The notes beneath the pieces were generated by a model, which made no database searches, was not told the DNA's origin, and saw nothing but the letters and a program-made list of their open reading frames with translations. From Hyphomicrobium_A sp964620915 (lineage in GTDB: Bacteria; Pseudomonadota; Alphaproteobacteria; Rhizobiales; Hyphomicrobiaceae), in assembly GCA_964620915.1 (NCBI GenBank), contig CAZUKP010000008.1, forward strand, positions 4,840 through 68,839: a stretch of DNA of 64,000 nt. The letters are read 5' to 3'. The position numbers were made by a program, and so were the translations under genes. Shown piece by piece: positions 45,613 to 53,203 of this stretch (position 1 is the stretch's first letter; the number at the start of each line of letters is the position of its first letter).

Positions 45613-46095
45613 TCAGTCGTTCGGCATCAAAACCGTGTCGATCACGTGGATCACACCGTTGGACGCAGCGACGTCGGCGCTTGTGACCGTTGCCTCGTCG
45701 ATCTTGACGCCCGAAGTCGCATCAACCGTCAGCTCGTCACCTTCGACCGTCTTGGCCATTGTCTTCTTGCCCGCGATGTCGCCAGACATGATCTTCGACG
45801 GAACGACATGATAGGTCAGGATGGCGACGAGTTTTTCTTTGTTCTCGGGCTTCAACAAATCCTCAACGGTGCCTTTGGGCAGCTTTGCGAACGCCGCGTC
45901 GGTCGGCGCAAAGACCGTGAACGGGCCCTTGCCCTTAAGCGTATCGACCAGGCCGGCGGCCTTGATGGCGGTGACGAGTGTATTGAACGATCCCGCCTCG
46001 ACGGCAACGTCGACGACGTCCTTCGTCTCAGCGCGTGCGCTGGCAATTGGCAACGTCAGGGCTAAAGCAATCGCAGCAAACGTACCAAGCTTCAT
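45613..46095 (-). CDS. Fasciclin (FAS1) domain secreted protein
   Basis: 160 residues from the ATG at 46095, with GAGGAG about 6 bases upstream; the frame extends to 46149. A signal peptide covers about 1-22 (LALTLPIASARAE). One FAS1 domain: GPFTVFAPTDAAFAKLP (H1 region), ILTYHVVPSKI (YH motif) and SNGVIHVIDTVLMP (H2). Such proteins are periplasmic or surface adhesion factors. Divergent from ada across about 300 bp. Confidence 0.93.
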   Translation of the reverse strand: MKLGTFAAIALALTLPIASARAETKDVVDVAVEAGSFNTLVTAIKAAGLVDTLKGKGPFTVFAPTDAAFAKLPKGTVEDLLKPENKEKLVAILTYHVVPSKIMSGDIAGKKTMAKTVEGDELTVDATSGVKIDEATVTSADVAASNGVIHVIDTVLMPND

Positions 46096-46393
46096 GATGG
46101 AACTCCTCGAATTTCTATGACGATTTAGGGGTGCATTGTTCGCCCGCACACGGTCAAAGAGACGTCACAAAAGCGTGCGCCTCGCCAACACGTGCGCTGG
46201 ATGACGGGGTTACGATCTTTCCGCGCGGTCAGATCACTGCGACATTCTGTGTTGCCCAGACCAGTCCTGGGAAATTCCACAGCAAGAAACGGATCGCGTG
46301 CGGCGATATGGTATGCTCAGCTGGCGGTGATGGTCGTGTCGTGGGCACCGATCGTCATTGACCTTGTCGCCAACGAAGGACAGCGAGAACGCA
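46096..46393. other. Divergent region between fasciclin gene and ada
   Basis: About 298 bp with no gene. An in-frame TTG at 46358 could start ada 12 codons earlier. No Ada box (AATnnnnnnG-CAA-type) could be assigned with confidence. Confidence 0.35.
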
Positions 46394-47482
46394 GTGGTGG
46401 TTCGCACGCCGGCAGCATTGCAGACCCGTAAGTCGCGCAAAGGCGACGACGCCCACTGGGACGCTGTCGTGGCGCGCGACGCCTCGTGCGATGATCGGTT
46501 CTTCTATGCGGTAACGACGACGCGCGTGTATTGCCGGCCGTCATGCGGCGCGCGGTTGCCAAAGCGCGAAAACGTGAGGTTCTTTGCCTCCGGTATGGAT
46601 GCCGAGGCCGCCGGGTTCCGGCCCTGCAAGCGATGCAAGCCGGATGGAACATCGCGTGCGGTCGAGACGACACAAAAAATCGCTCTTGCGTGCCGATTGA
46701 TCGAAACGGCCCAGACCGCGCCGGCGCTTGAAGATCTGGCAAAGGCGTGTGGTCTCAGTCCGCATCACTTTCATCGCGTGTTCAAGGCGGTCACCGGAGT
46801 GACGCCGAAGGGGTACGCGATGGCGCACAGACAGAAGCGCATCCGCGAGACTCTGAAGACGGGCGGAAGCGTGACGGAAGCAATCCACGAAGCAGGCTTC
46901 AACTCGAGTGGACGCTTTTATGCGGATGCGACACGCATGCTTGGCATGAGCCCGGCAGATTATCGCGCGGGCGGCAAGAACGCGCGGCTGCGATTTGCCG
47001 TTGGCAAGTGTTCGCTTGGGTCGGTCCTCGTGGCCGCAAGCGAACAGGGTATCTCGGCAATTTCTTTCGGAGACGATCCAGACGCACTCGTGCGCGCGCT
47101 TCAAGATCGGTTTCCGCAAGCAGAGCTCTTCGGCGGTGATGGCGCATTCGAGCAGGTGGTCGCGCGCGTTGTTGGCTTCGTCGACGATCCGGCCAACGGC
47201 ATGGACCTTCCACTCGATGTGCGCGGGACGGCGTTTCAACATCGCGTCTGGAAGGCGCTGTGCAAGATCCCGCCAGGCTCAACCGCGACCTACGCCCAGA
47301 TTGCCAAACGTATCGGCAACCCGAAAGCCGTGCGCGCAGTGGCTCAAGCATGCGCGGCAAATCCGCTCGCGGTGGCGATCCCCTGTCATCGTGTTGTCAG
47401 AACGGACGGAAGCCTTTCGGGCTATCGCTGGGGCGTCGAACGCAAGCGAGCGTTACTTGAGAAGGAAGCGAAGGACCGCTAA
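46394..47482 (+). CDS. ada: Ada: methyl-responsive activator and O6-methylguanine-DNA methyltransferase
   Basis: 362 residues if the GTG at 46394 is the start, chosen by alignment of the N-terminus to E. coli Ada; the frame is open from 46358. The zinc/phosphotriester domain covers 20-95: YCRPSC and CKRC with the methyl-accepting Cys. Two AraC helix-turn-helix motifs lie at about 100-180 (LAKACGLSPHHFHRVFK). The O6-methyltransferase domain is at about 195-355 with active site PCHRVV. Direct repair of alkylated DNA and self-activation. Lone gene, no alkA or alkB adjacent. Confidence 0.95.
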   Translation: MVVRTPAALQTRKSRKGDDAHWDAVVARDASCDDRFFYAVTTTRVYCRPSCGARLPKRENVRFFASGMDAEAAGFRPCKRCKPDGTSRAVETTQKIALACRLIETAQTAPALEDLAKACGLSPHHFHRVFKAVTGVTPKGYAMAHRQKRIRETLKTGGSVTEAIHEAGFNSSGRFYADATRMLGMSPADYRAGGKNARLRFAVGKCSLGSVLVAASEQGISAISFGDDPDALVRALQDRFPQAELFGGDGAFEQVVARVVGFVDDPANGMDLPLDVRGTAFQHRVWKALCKIPPGSTATYAQIAKRIGNPKAVRAVAQACAANPLAVAIPCHRVVRTDGSLSGYRWGVERKRALLEKEAKDR

Positions 47483-47791
47483 GCGCGGTCCCCCATCGAA
47501 AGTGTTTCTTCGTTGCTATGGTTGCGGCTGCGCGTGTGAGCAACTAAGTGTTCGCGAGTGATCCTTAAGGACGTCGGCATAACCCGCCGCGGATCGGTGC
47601 GAGGCATGAATTTGAGCCAACCAGGACCGTTCATGGGTAACCAATCAGCGAGACTCCGCTCCGCCTTCCTCAATTCAGATGCAAAATCTGATGTAACAAT
47701 CGAACCTTCTCAGCGATTGTTCGTTAATCAGTTGCCCATCGTGGTCTGCTTGGCGGCGGGCCGATAATCCATTTCCCATCGGGGAGGTCTC
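47483..47791. other. Region upstream of egtB, no gene supported
   Basis: 309 bp. A 69-residue frame (47558-47767) has no recognisable composition or start signal. The GGGGAGG site at about 47778-47784 belongs to egtB. Confidence 0.45.
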
Positions 47792-49108
47792 ATGACCGCA
47801 ATTCCGTCGGCTCGGTCAAAGCCAAGCGCCCAAGGATCTTCTCCGGCCGCGCCCCTTCATGAGCGGCTACGCGATAGCCGGAAGCTTTCGCTGGATCTTG
47901 CCGCGCCGTTGAGCGACGAGGACCAAACGGTCCAAGCGATGGAAGACGCAAGCCCCACCAAGTGGCATCTCGCACACACGACCTGGTTCTACGAAGCTTT
48001 TATTTTGCGAGCCCATCTGCCCGGCTACGTGCCTTACTCGTCTGACTTCGATTTCTGCTTCAACTCTTACTACGAGGCCAAAGGCGACCGGCAGCCGCGC
48101 GCGCGGCGCGGGATGCTGACGCGGCCACCAGCACACGAAGTGCGCGAATATCGCGCCCACGTCGATGCCGCGCTTGACCGGCTCTTTTCACAAGGCGTGA
48201 CGACGGATGCGTCCGATGAAGTCGGCGCACTCATTGAACTTGGTATTAATCACGAGCAGCAGCATCAAGAACTGCTGCTGACCGACATTCTGAGTTTGTT
48301 TGCGCAGAACCCGTTGCGCCCGGCTTACCGCACGCCGCAGCCAAAGCCGGAAGCGGTCGGTGCAGAGCCGGCACCGCTTAAGTGGGTCGCGTTTGACGGC
48401 GGCATTCACATGATCGGACACGGTGGCCGCGGTTTTGCCTACGACAATGAAGGCCCGCGTCATGACGCGTTGTTGCAGCCTTTCCGGTTGGCCGATCGCT
48501 GCGTGACGAATGGTGAGTGGCTGAACTTCATGGAAGACGGCGGCTATGCCGATCCGATGTTGTGGCATGCGGACGGTTGGGCGCGCGTGAACACACAGGA
48601 CTGGCAGGCGCCCGGCTATTGGGAGCAGCACGAAGGGCGTTGGCATCAGATGACGCTGGAAGGTCTGTTGCCGATCGATCCGTGCGCGCCCGTTGCGCAT
48701 GTCAGTTTCTACGAAGCGTTCGCTTATGCGCAATGGGCCGGCAAACGCTTGCCGAGCGAATTCGAATGGGAAGTCGCTGCCAGCGAATACGCAACAGACG
48801 GCAACGACCTTGCGACCAATGCATTGCGGCCGCGGCCGGCTAACGACGCCGGCGATGGCCGTCTGAAGCAACTCTTCGGCGATGTGTGGGAGTGGACGGC
48901 GAGCGCCTATCAGCCCTATCCCGGCTACCGCGCAGCGCCGGGCGCGATCGGCGAATACAACGGCAAGTTCATGGTGAGCCAGCAGGTCCTGCGCGGCAGC
49001 TCTTGCGCGACAGCGGGCGGGCATACGCGGCCAACCTACCGCAATTTCTTCTTTCCCCATCAGCGGTGGCAGTTTACCGGCGTTCGCCTGGCCGAGGACG
49101 CGGCATGA
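47792..49108 (+). CDS. egtB: Ergothioneine sulfoxide synthase EgtB
   Basis: 438 residues, non-heme iron enzyme joining hercynine (trimethylhistidine) to gamma-glutamylcysteine or cysteine with O2. The DinB-like N-domain contains the iron ligands His62 (KWHLAHTTW) and His154/His158 (NHEQQHQE). The C-terminal formylglycine-generating-type domain covers about 195-438, with WVAFDGGIHMIGHGG and a closing GHTRPTYRNFFFPHQRWQFTGVRL. GGGGAGG precedes the ATG by 8 bases. Overlaps egtD by four bases. No egtA, egtC or egtE gene is in the window. Confidence 0.92.
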   Translation: MTAIPSARSKPSAQGSSPAAPLHERLRDSRKLSLDLAAPLSDEDQTVQAMEDASPTKWHLAHTTWFYEAFILRAHLPGYVPYSSDFDFCFNSYYEAKGDRQPRARRGMLTRPPAHEVREYRAHVDAALDRLFSQGVTTDASDEVGALIELGINHEQQHQELLLTDILSLFAQNPLRPAYRTPQPKPEAVGAEPAPLKWVAFDGGIHMIGHGGRGFAYDNEGPRHDALLQPFRLADRCVTNGEWLNFMEDGGYADPMLWHADGWARVNTQDWQAPGYWEQHEGRWHQMTLEGLLPIDPCAPVAHVSFYEAFAYAQWAGKRLPSEFEWEVAASEYATDGNDLATNALRPRPANDAGDGRLKQLFGDVWEWTASAYQPYPGYRAAPGAIGEYNGKFMVSQQVLRGSSCATAGGHTRPTYRNFFFPHQRWQFTGVRLAEDAA

Positions 49109-50061
49109 GGCTTGTGGAGACCGAGCCCACGGTTGCGACAAGCTTCGAGTTTGCCGCAGCCATTCTGTCCGGCCTTTCGGCGCCGGAAAAGTCGATCCCG
49201 TGCCGCTTCCTCTATGACGCGGCGGGCAGTGCGCTGTTTGAGAAAATCACCGCGCTTCCCGAGTACTATCCCACGCGCACGGAAATCGCGATCCTGGGCA
49301 GTTGCGCGCCGGTGATTGCGGGCGAGACGGAGCCGGGAACGGTGCTGATCGAGTTCGGCTCCGGCTCGAGCATCAAGACCGAGTTGCTGCTGGCCGAGAT
49401 GCCCGATCTTTATGCTTACGTTCCAATCGACATCAGCAGGGCGGCTTTGGACGATGCGCAAGCGCGCATCGAAAAGCGGTTCCCCGGTTTGCGCGTGTTG
49501 CCGGTGTGCGCGGACTTCGCCAAGCCGCTGGCGATGCCGCACGAGATCGCGGGCCGTCCCCGCCTTGGGTTCTTTCCCGGCTCGACCATCGGCAATCTGG
49601 CGGAAGACGCCGCGGTCGAACTGTTGGCCAACATGAGCAAGATCGTCGGCAAAGGCGGGCGGCTTGTCATCGGTGCCGATCTGAAAAAGGACTCCAAGCA
49701 ACTGATTGCCGCTTACGACGACGCGGCTGGCGTGACGGCGGCGTTCAATCTCAACTTGCTCAAGCGTGCCAATCGCGAGCTTGGCGCCAACTTCGACGTG
49801 AGCCAGTTCGATCATCTGGCGACCTATGATGCCGACAAGGGGCGTGTTGCGCTTTATCTCGTCAGCCAGGCTGATCAGACGGCGACCGTGCTGGGCCGCG
49901 AATTTGCATTTGCGGCGGGCGAGCACATCCACACCGAATATTCCCACAAGTACGATGTCGATGGCTTCCAGGCGATGGCAGCACGGGCGGGCTGGCAGCC
50001 GGTCAATGTGTGGACCGACGAGCAGCGCCTTTTCAGCGTGCATGAACTACGGGCGGCTTAA
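49105..50061 (+). CDS. egtD: L-histidine N-alpha-methyltransferase EgtD
   Basis: 318 residues. It starts at ATG 49105, sharing ATGA with the egtB stop. It makes hercynine from histidine and three SAM. The SAM site is IEFGSGSSIKTELLL (about 75-89) and the family motif FFPGSTIGNL follows at about 155-164. Residues near YSHKYDVDGFQ form the histidine-binding side. Together with EgtB it supplies the core of aerobic ergothioneine synthesis, an antioxidant thiol. Confidence 0.94.
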   Translation: MRLVETEPTVATSFEFAAAILSGLSAPEKSIPCRFLYDAAGSALFEKITALPEYYPTRTEIAILGSCAPVIAGETEPGTVLIEFGSGSSIKTELLLAEMPDLYAYVPIDISRAALDDAQARIEKRFPGLRVLPVCADFAKPLAMPHEIAGRPRLGFFPGSTIGNLAEDAAVELLANMSKIVGKGGRLVIGADLKKDSKQLIAAYDDAAGVTAAFNLNLLKRANRELGANFDVSQFDHLATYDADKGRVALYLVSQADQTATVLGREFAFAAGEHIHTEYSHKYDVDGFQAMAARAGWQPVNVWTDEQRLFSVHELRAA

Positions 50062-50102
50062 GCGTATGCCTTCTTAAGGCGAATTGCGCTAAGACGTTTT
50101 CC

Positions 50103-50741
50103 ATGACCTGGCACAAGGACGGCCCCGGCGCGCGGCGCGGTTACCATCACGGCAACCTGCGCGAAGCGTTGATCGCGGCCGCACTCGACCTGATCTCCAA
50201 GAAAGGCGCAGCGGGCTTCACGTTCGCCGATGCCGCGCGCGCGGCCGGTGTCAGCCCGGCAGCCCCCTACCGGCATTTTCGCGATCGCGACGCGCTGATG
50301 GCCGACGTGGCGCGCCGCGGCTTTGAGATGTTTGCCGACGCGCTGGCGCGCGCTTGGGACGGCGGTAAGCCTGGCCCGCGAGCCGCGTTCGAGCGGCTGG
50401 GGCGCGCGTACCTGGCGTTCGCCAATAAAGAGCCGGCACTCTACGCGGCGATGTTTGAATCCGGGATTCCGCTGTCCGATTACCCGGACGTGCGCGAAGC
50501 CGGCGATCGTGCGTTCGCGGTGTTGCGCGAAGCGTGCGAAGGCGTTGTTGCAACCTTGCCGAAGGAGCGCCGTCCGCCCGCACTGATGATGGCTTTGCAC
50601 ATCTGGTCGCTCAGCCACGGCATCGCGTCTCTGTTCGGGCGCGGGGATGACGCGCGCCGCCCGATCCCAATGACGCCGGAAGAATTATTGGAGGCGGCGG
50701 TGCTGATTTATCTGGGCGGCTTGGGTGTGCCGGGGGAATAG
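50103..50741 (+). CDS. TetR/AcrR-family transcriptional regulator
   Basis: 212 residues. The N-terminal helix-turn-helix covers about 14-60: LREALIAAALDLISKKGAAGFTFADAARAAGVSPAAPYRHFRDRDAL. The ligand domain is all-helical (residues 70-205, a WHG-type C-domain) with RRPPALMMALHIWSLSHG. It lies 41 bases after egtD on the same strand, so it may be co-transcribed; whether it regulates egtBD is not shown by any visible operator. Confidence 0.92.
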   Translation: MTWHKDGPGARRGYHHGNLREALIAAALDLISKKGAAGFTFADAARAAGVSPAAPYRHFRDRDALMADVARRGFEMFADALARAWDGGKPGPRAAFERLGRAYLAFANKEPALYAAMFESGIPLSDYPDVREAGDRAFAVLREACEGVVATLPKERRPPALMMALHIWSLSHGIASLFGRGDDARRPIPMTPEELLEAAVLIYLGGLGVPGE

Positions 50742-50832
50742 GGCTATCTTCCGCTTCGTCGTCAACCGCGATTTCGCGCCCGAATTGGTGCGGCGCAGAA
50801 TCGACAAGGGATAGAATCGAATGCAGAATTTA

Positions 50833-50858
50833 GGCGAGGGTGGTGGATCACCCTCGCC
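50833..50858 (+). terminator. Hairpin after the TetR gene
   Basis: Perfect 10-bp stem GGCGAGGGTG / CACCCTCGCC with a 6-base loop, about 90 bases after the TetR stop. There is no T-run, so termination efficiency is unknown; it may be a stabilising or attenuating structure. Confidence 0.45.
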
Positions 50859-50990
50859 CAGATGCGAACGCGCAGACGTTGCCCGACGCGCGTAGCACCT
50901 TAACTGAGTCCCTTACTTGTAGCGTTTCTGCGTCCCGAGTTTAAGCGTCGGGCGCGTCCTTGGGCCAATTTTGCACAAGGACTAACATTC

Positions 50991-51158
50991 ATGTCGAAGA
51001 AAACGGTGCGGCCCGGAAAATCGGTTCCTGATTCCGGCATCTATAAATCGAGCAAATCTGGAACGCGCGCCACGATGGTGCAGGGTGAACCTGCTCCCCC
51101 AACACCGAAGCGCGGTGAAACTTGGCGACAGGTCGTCAACACTAATCCAGATCGTTGA
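50991..51158 (+). CDS. Small protein, YjzC-like
   Basis: 55 residues, too short for a 60-residue cutoff. AAGGA lies 10 bases before the ATG. KTVRPGKSVPDSGIYKSSKSGT followed by EPAPPTPKRGETWRQV resembles the YjzC-type small proteins, where a P-G-x-x-x-P-x-S-G-x-Y head and a P-P-T-P-x-x-G-x-x-W tail are conserved. Function unknown; strongly basic. Confidence 0.65.
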   Translation: MSKKTVRPGKSVPDSGIYKSSKSGTRATMVQGEPAPPTPKRGETWRQVVNTNPDR

Positions 51159-51224
51159 GCAGAATTGGCTGGCGCGGGCAAAACCTGCGTCAGCCTCCAT
51201 TTATCTATCACGCGAGGGCATTCT

Positions 51225-51449
51225 ATGACTTGGTATGTTCCCAAGGTCCAAGAAACACAAAAGGGCAAATACTACTATGGCGTCATCTGTCCCAACGCGG
51301 GCCACCTGCTTGTGATCGAGGAGGATCCGAGCGAGGGCGGCAATCGCTATCCAGCGGCGGAGGTTCTTGTCTCTTGTCACCTCTGCCAACGAAATCACCT
51401 GTTTGACGTGAGCGAAGTTAAATCGCGTAGGGCAACTGGCGACGAGTGA
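51225..51449 (+). CDS. Small possible zinc-binding protein
   Basis: 74 residues from the ATG at 51225, GAGGG 6-7 bases upstream. VPKVQETQKGKYYYGVICPNAGHLLVIEEDPSEGG and then VLVSCHLCQRNHLFDV hold three Cys and nearby His that could form a metal site (C...CxxC with H). Follows the YjzC-like gene by 66 bases. No family recognised. Confidence 0.62.
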   Translation: MTWYVPKVQETQKGKYYYGVICPNAGHLLVIEEDPSEGGNRYPAAEVLVSCHLCQRNHLFDVSEVKSRRATGDE

Positions 51450-51699
51450 TCGCCTCCTCCTGTCCATTGACGCGATTTGGTTCAGGCGCCCGCACCGCCG
51501 GAATAGCGCGGCGTCGTCCGTTCCCGGAATGTGGTGGGTGCATCTTTACCGCCAGGCCCCCACTCCCCATCTGAAGGAACGGCGGCAGGCCGCCCCGGCC
51601 GCTCGGCACCGAATTTCCGGACCTCCCCCTCTTGACGGCGCCACAATCCGATGCCACCTATGTTAATGTGATAAACATTCACATGAGGACGAACGCGCG

Positions 51700-52125
51700 A
51701 TGACTCAGGTTGTGGCAACGTTGGACGATTATGGCCGGCCCGCATGGCTCTTGGTCATGGTCTTGGGGTTCATCCTCTTCTGGCCCATCGGGCTGGGAAT
51801 TCTGGCCTATATGATCTGGAGTGGACGCATGGGATGTGCACGCAACGGTGACTTTACCCGCTGGCAACAGCGCATGAGCGACAAGTGGGATCGAAATAGG
51901 GGGCGCTGGGGCCGCCACGGCGGACCATTCGCCTCGAGTGGCAACGACGCCTTCGACGAATACCGCGAGGAGACCTTGAAGCGGCTCGAAGAAGAGCAGC
52001 GCGAGTTCCGCGAGTTCCTGAGCCGCCTTCGCAAGGCAAAGGACAAGCACGAGTTCGATCAGTTCATGGCTGAGCGTCGCTCACGTCCGGCGAGCGGACC
52101 CGAGACGGGACCCTCCGCAGCCTAA
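51700..52125 (+). CDS. DUF2852 membrane protein
   Basis: 141 residues. One hydrophobic segment is at 15-40 (WLLVMVLGFILFWPIGLGILAYMIWSG), the DUF2852 signature with the Asp-Lys-Trp following (MSDKWDR). The C-terminal half is a charged helix (FDEYREETLKRLEEEQREFREFLSRLRKAKDKHEF). GAGGA lies 11 bases before the ATG. Common in Rhizobiales-type genomes, function unknown. An excellent terminator follows 32 bases after its stop. Confidence 0.92.
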   Translation: MTQVVATLDDYGRPAWLLVMVLGFILFWPIGLGILAYMIWSGRMGCARNGDFTRWQQRMSDKWDRNRGRWGRHGGPFASSGNDAFDEYREETLKRLEEEQREFREFLSRLRKAKDKHEFDQFMAERRSRPASGPETGPSAA

Positions 52126-52157
52126 AGCGCACGCCACGCGAACAAGACACAAACGGC

Positions 52158-52195
52158 AAAGCCGGGATCTCACTGTCGAGGTCCTGGCTTTTTTT
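52158..52195 (+). terminator. Rho-independent terminator of the DUF2852 gene
   Basis: A 14-pair stem (AAAGCCGGGATCTC with GAGGTCCTGGCTTT, two G-T pairs), 6-base loop, and a T-run extending to 52195. Points along the plus strand; the convergent pentapeptide gene could use the opposite orientation only weakly. Confidence 0.92.
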
Positions 52196-52212
52196 GCGCA
52201 TCGAAGGAGCTG

Positions 52213-53055
52213 CTAGCGCGTCGCCTTGTCGAGATTGACGGCGGTCTCTAAGCCTTTGACCGTGTCGAGACCGCGCGTGCCGGCGAGCTTTGCGCCATAA
52301 AGGTTGGCGCCAGTGAGATCCGCACCCGTCAGATCTGCACCGGAGAAGTCGACCATCGACAGATCGGTCTTGACGAAATTCGCATTCCTCAGATCGGTGC
52401 CGACAAAGCGCGAGAACGTCAGATCGGCGCGATCCATGTTCGCGTCTTTCATCTCGGCGCCGGAAAAATCGCACGACTTCAAAACGTTTTTCATCAGCGA
52501 GGTTATCGTGCCTTGCCCGGGGCGCGCCTCAAGCGGAGAAAAGTCTGCTCCTGTCAGGTTGGCGCCGCGAAAGTCGGCACCCGACAGATTGGCCATGACG
52601 CGCACGCCCACCATGTTGGCGCCGGAAAAATGCGGCGCATCGGCGAGGTTCTGAGAAAGATCGTCATAGACGGTCGGGCGGAAGATCGTTGCACCCGACA
52701 GGTTTGCACCGGAAAGGTCGGCGCGAATAAGCACCGAGCGGTCAAGCCGCGTGTGCGAAAGATCGGCACCCTTCAAGTTGGAGCCGGTGAAATCAGCACC
52801 GTAAAGATCGGAGCGCGTGAGGGTTGCACCTTTGAAGTCGAGGCCGGCAAGATCGAGATAGGTGAGATCGTGGTTGGAGTAGTCCAGCCGTTCGCCGGGC
52901 TTGGCCTTGAACAGCGCGGACGTGATCTCTCGGACAGTAAAATCCGCATCCGGTGACACGGGCTCAGTGTCAACGGCTGCCGCGCTCGAAGCGAGGCCGA
53001 TCAGGGAAATCAGAGCCGGTGCTGCAAGAGCACGGGCTGCGCGCAGTGCTCGCAT
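52213..53055 (-). CDS. Pentapeptide-repeat protein, secreted
   Basis: 280 residues. A signal peptide covers about 1-26 (LAAPALISLIGLASSAAA). Pentapeptide repeats A(D/N)LXX run from about residue 65 to 265 (LTYLDLAGLDFKGATLTRSDLYGADF, GSNLKGADLSHTRL, ADLTGADLTGANL). This right-handed quadrilateral beta-helix is used in membrane-associated or DNA-mimic proteins; the signal peptide excludes gyrase protection in the cytoplasm. Confidence 0.9.
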   Translation of the reverse strand: MRALRAARALAAPALISLIGLASSAAAVDTEPVSPDADFTVREITSALFKAKPGERLDYSNHDLTYLDLAGLDFKGATLTRSDLYGADFTGSNLKGADLSHTRLDRSVLIRADLSGANLSGATIFRPTVYDDLSQNLADAPHFSGANMVGVRVMANLSGADFRGANLTGADFSPLEARPGQGTITSLMKNVLKSCDFSGAEMKDANMDRADLTFSRFVGTDLRNANFVKTDLSMVDFSGADLTGADLTGANLYGAKLAGTRGLDTVKGLETAVNLDKATR

Positions 53056-53203
53056 AATCTTTTTTCCTCACGCCCCGCCGAGGGCGCTTTACTTATGATT
53101 GGTGATCACTGGCGATCTCTCAAGAGGTTCGCAGCGTTAATTCAAGGAAATGTGTGCGAGACGGCTGTGCTGTAACTGCAAAGACGCGACTAATGATATA
53201 GCG

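Noticed and set aside
49060..50043. 327-codon minus-strand frame opposite egtD
   Set aside because: Shadow of egtD, which has a complete SAM-binding site and overlap with egtB.
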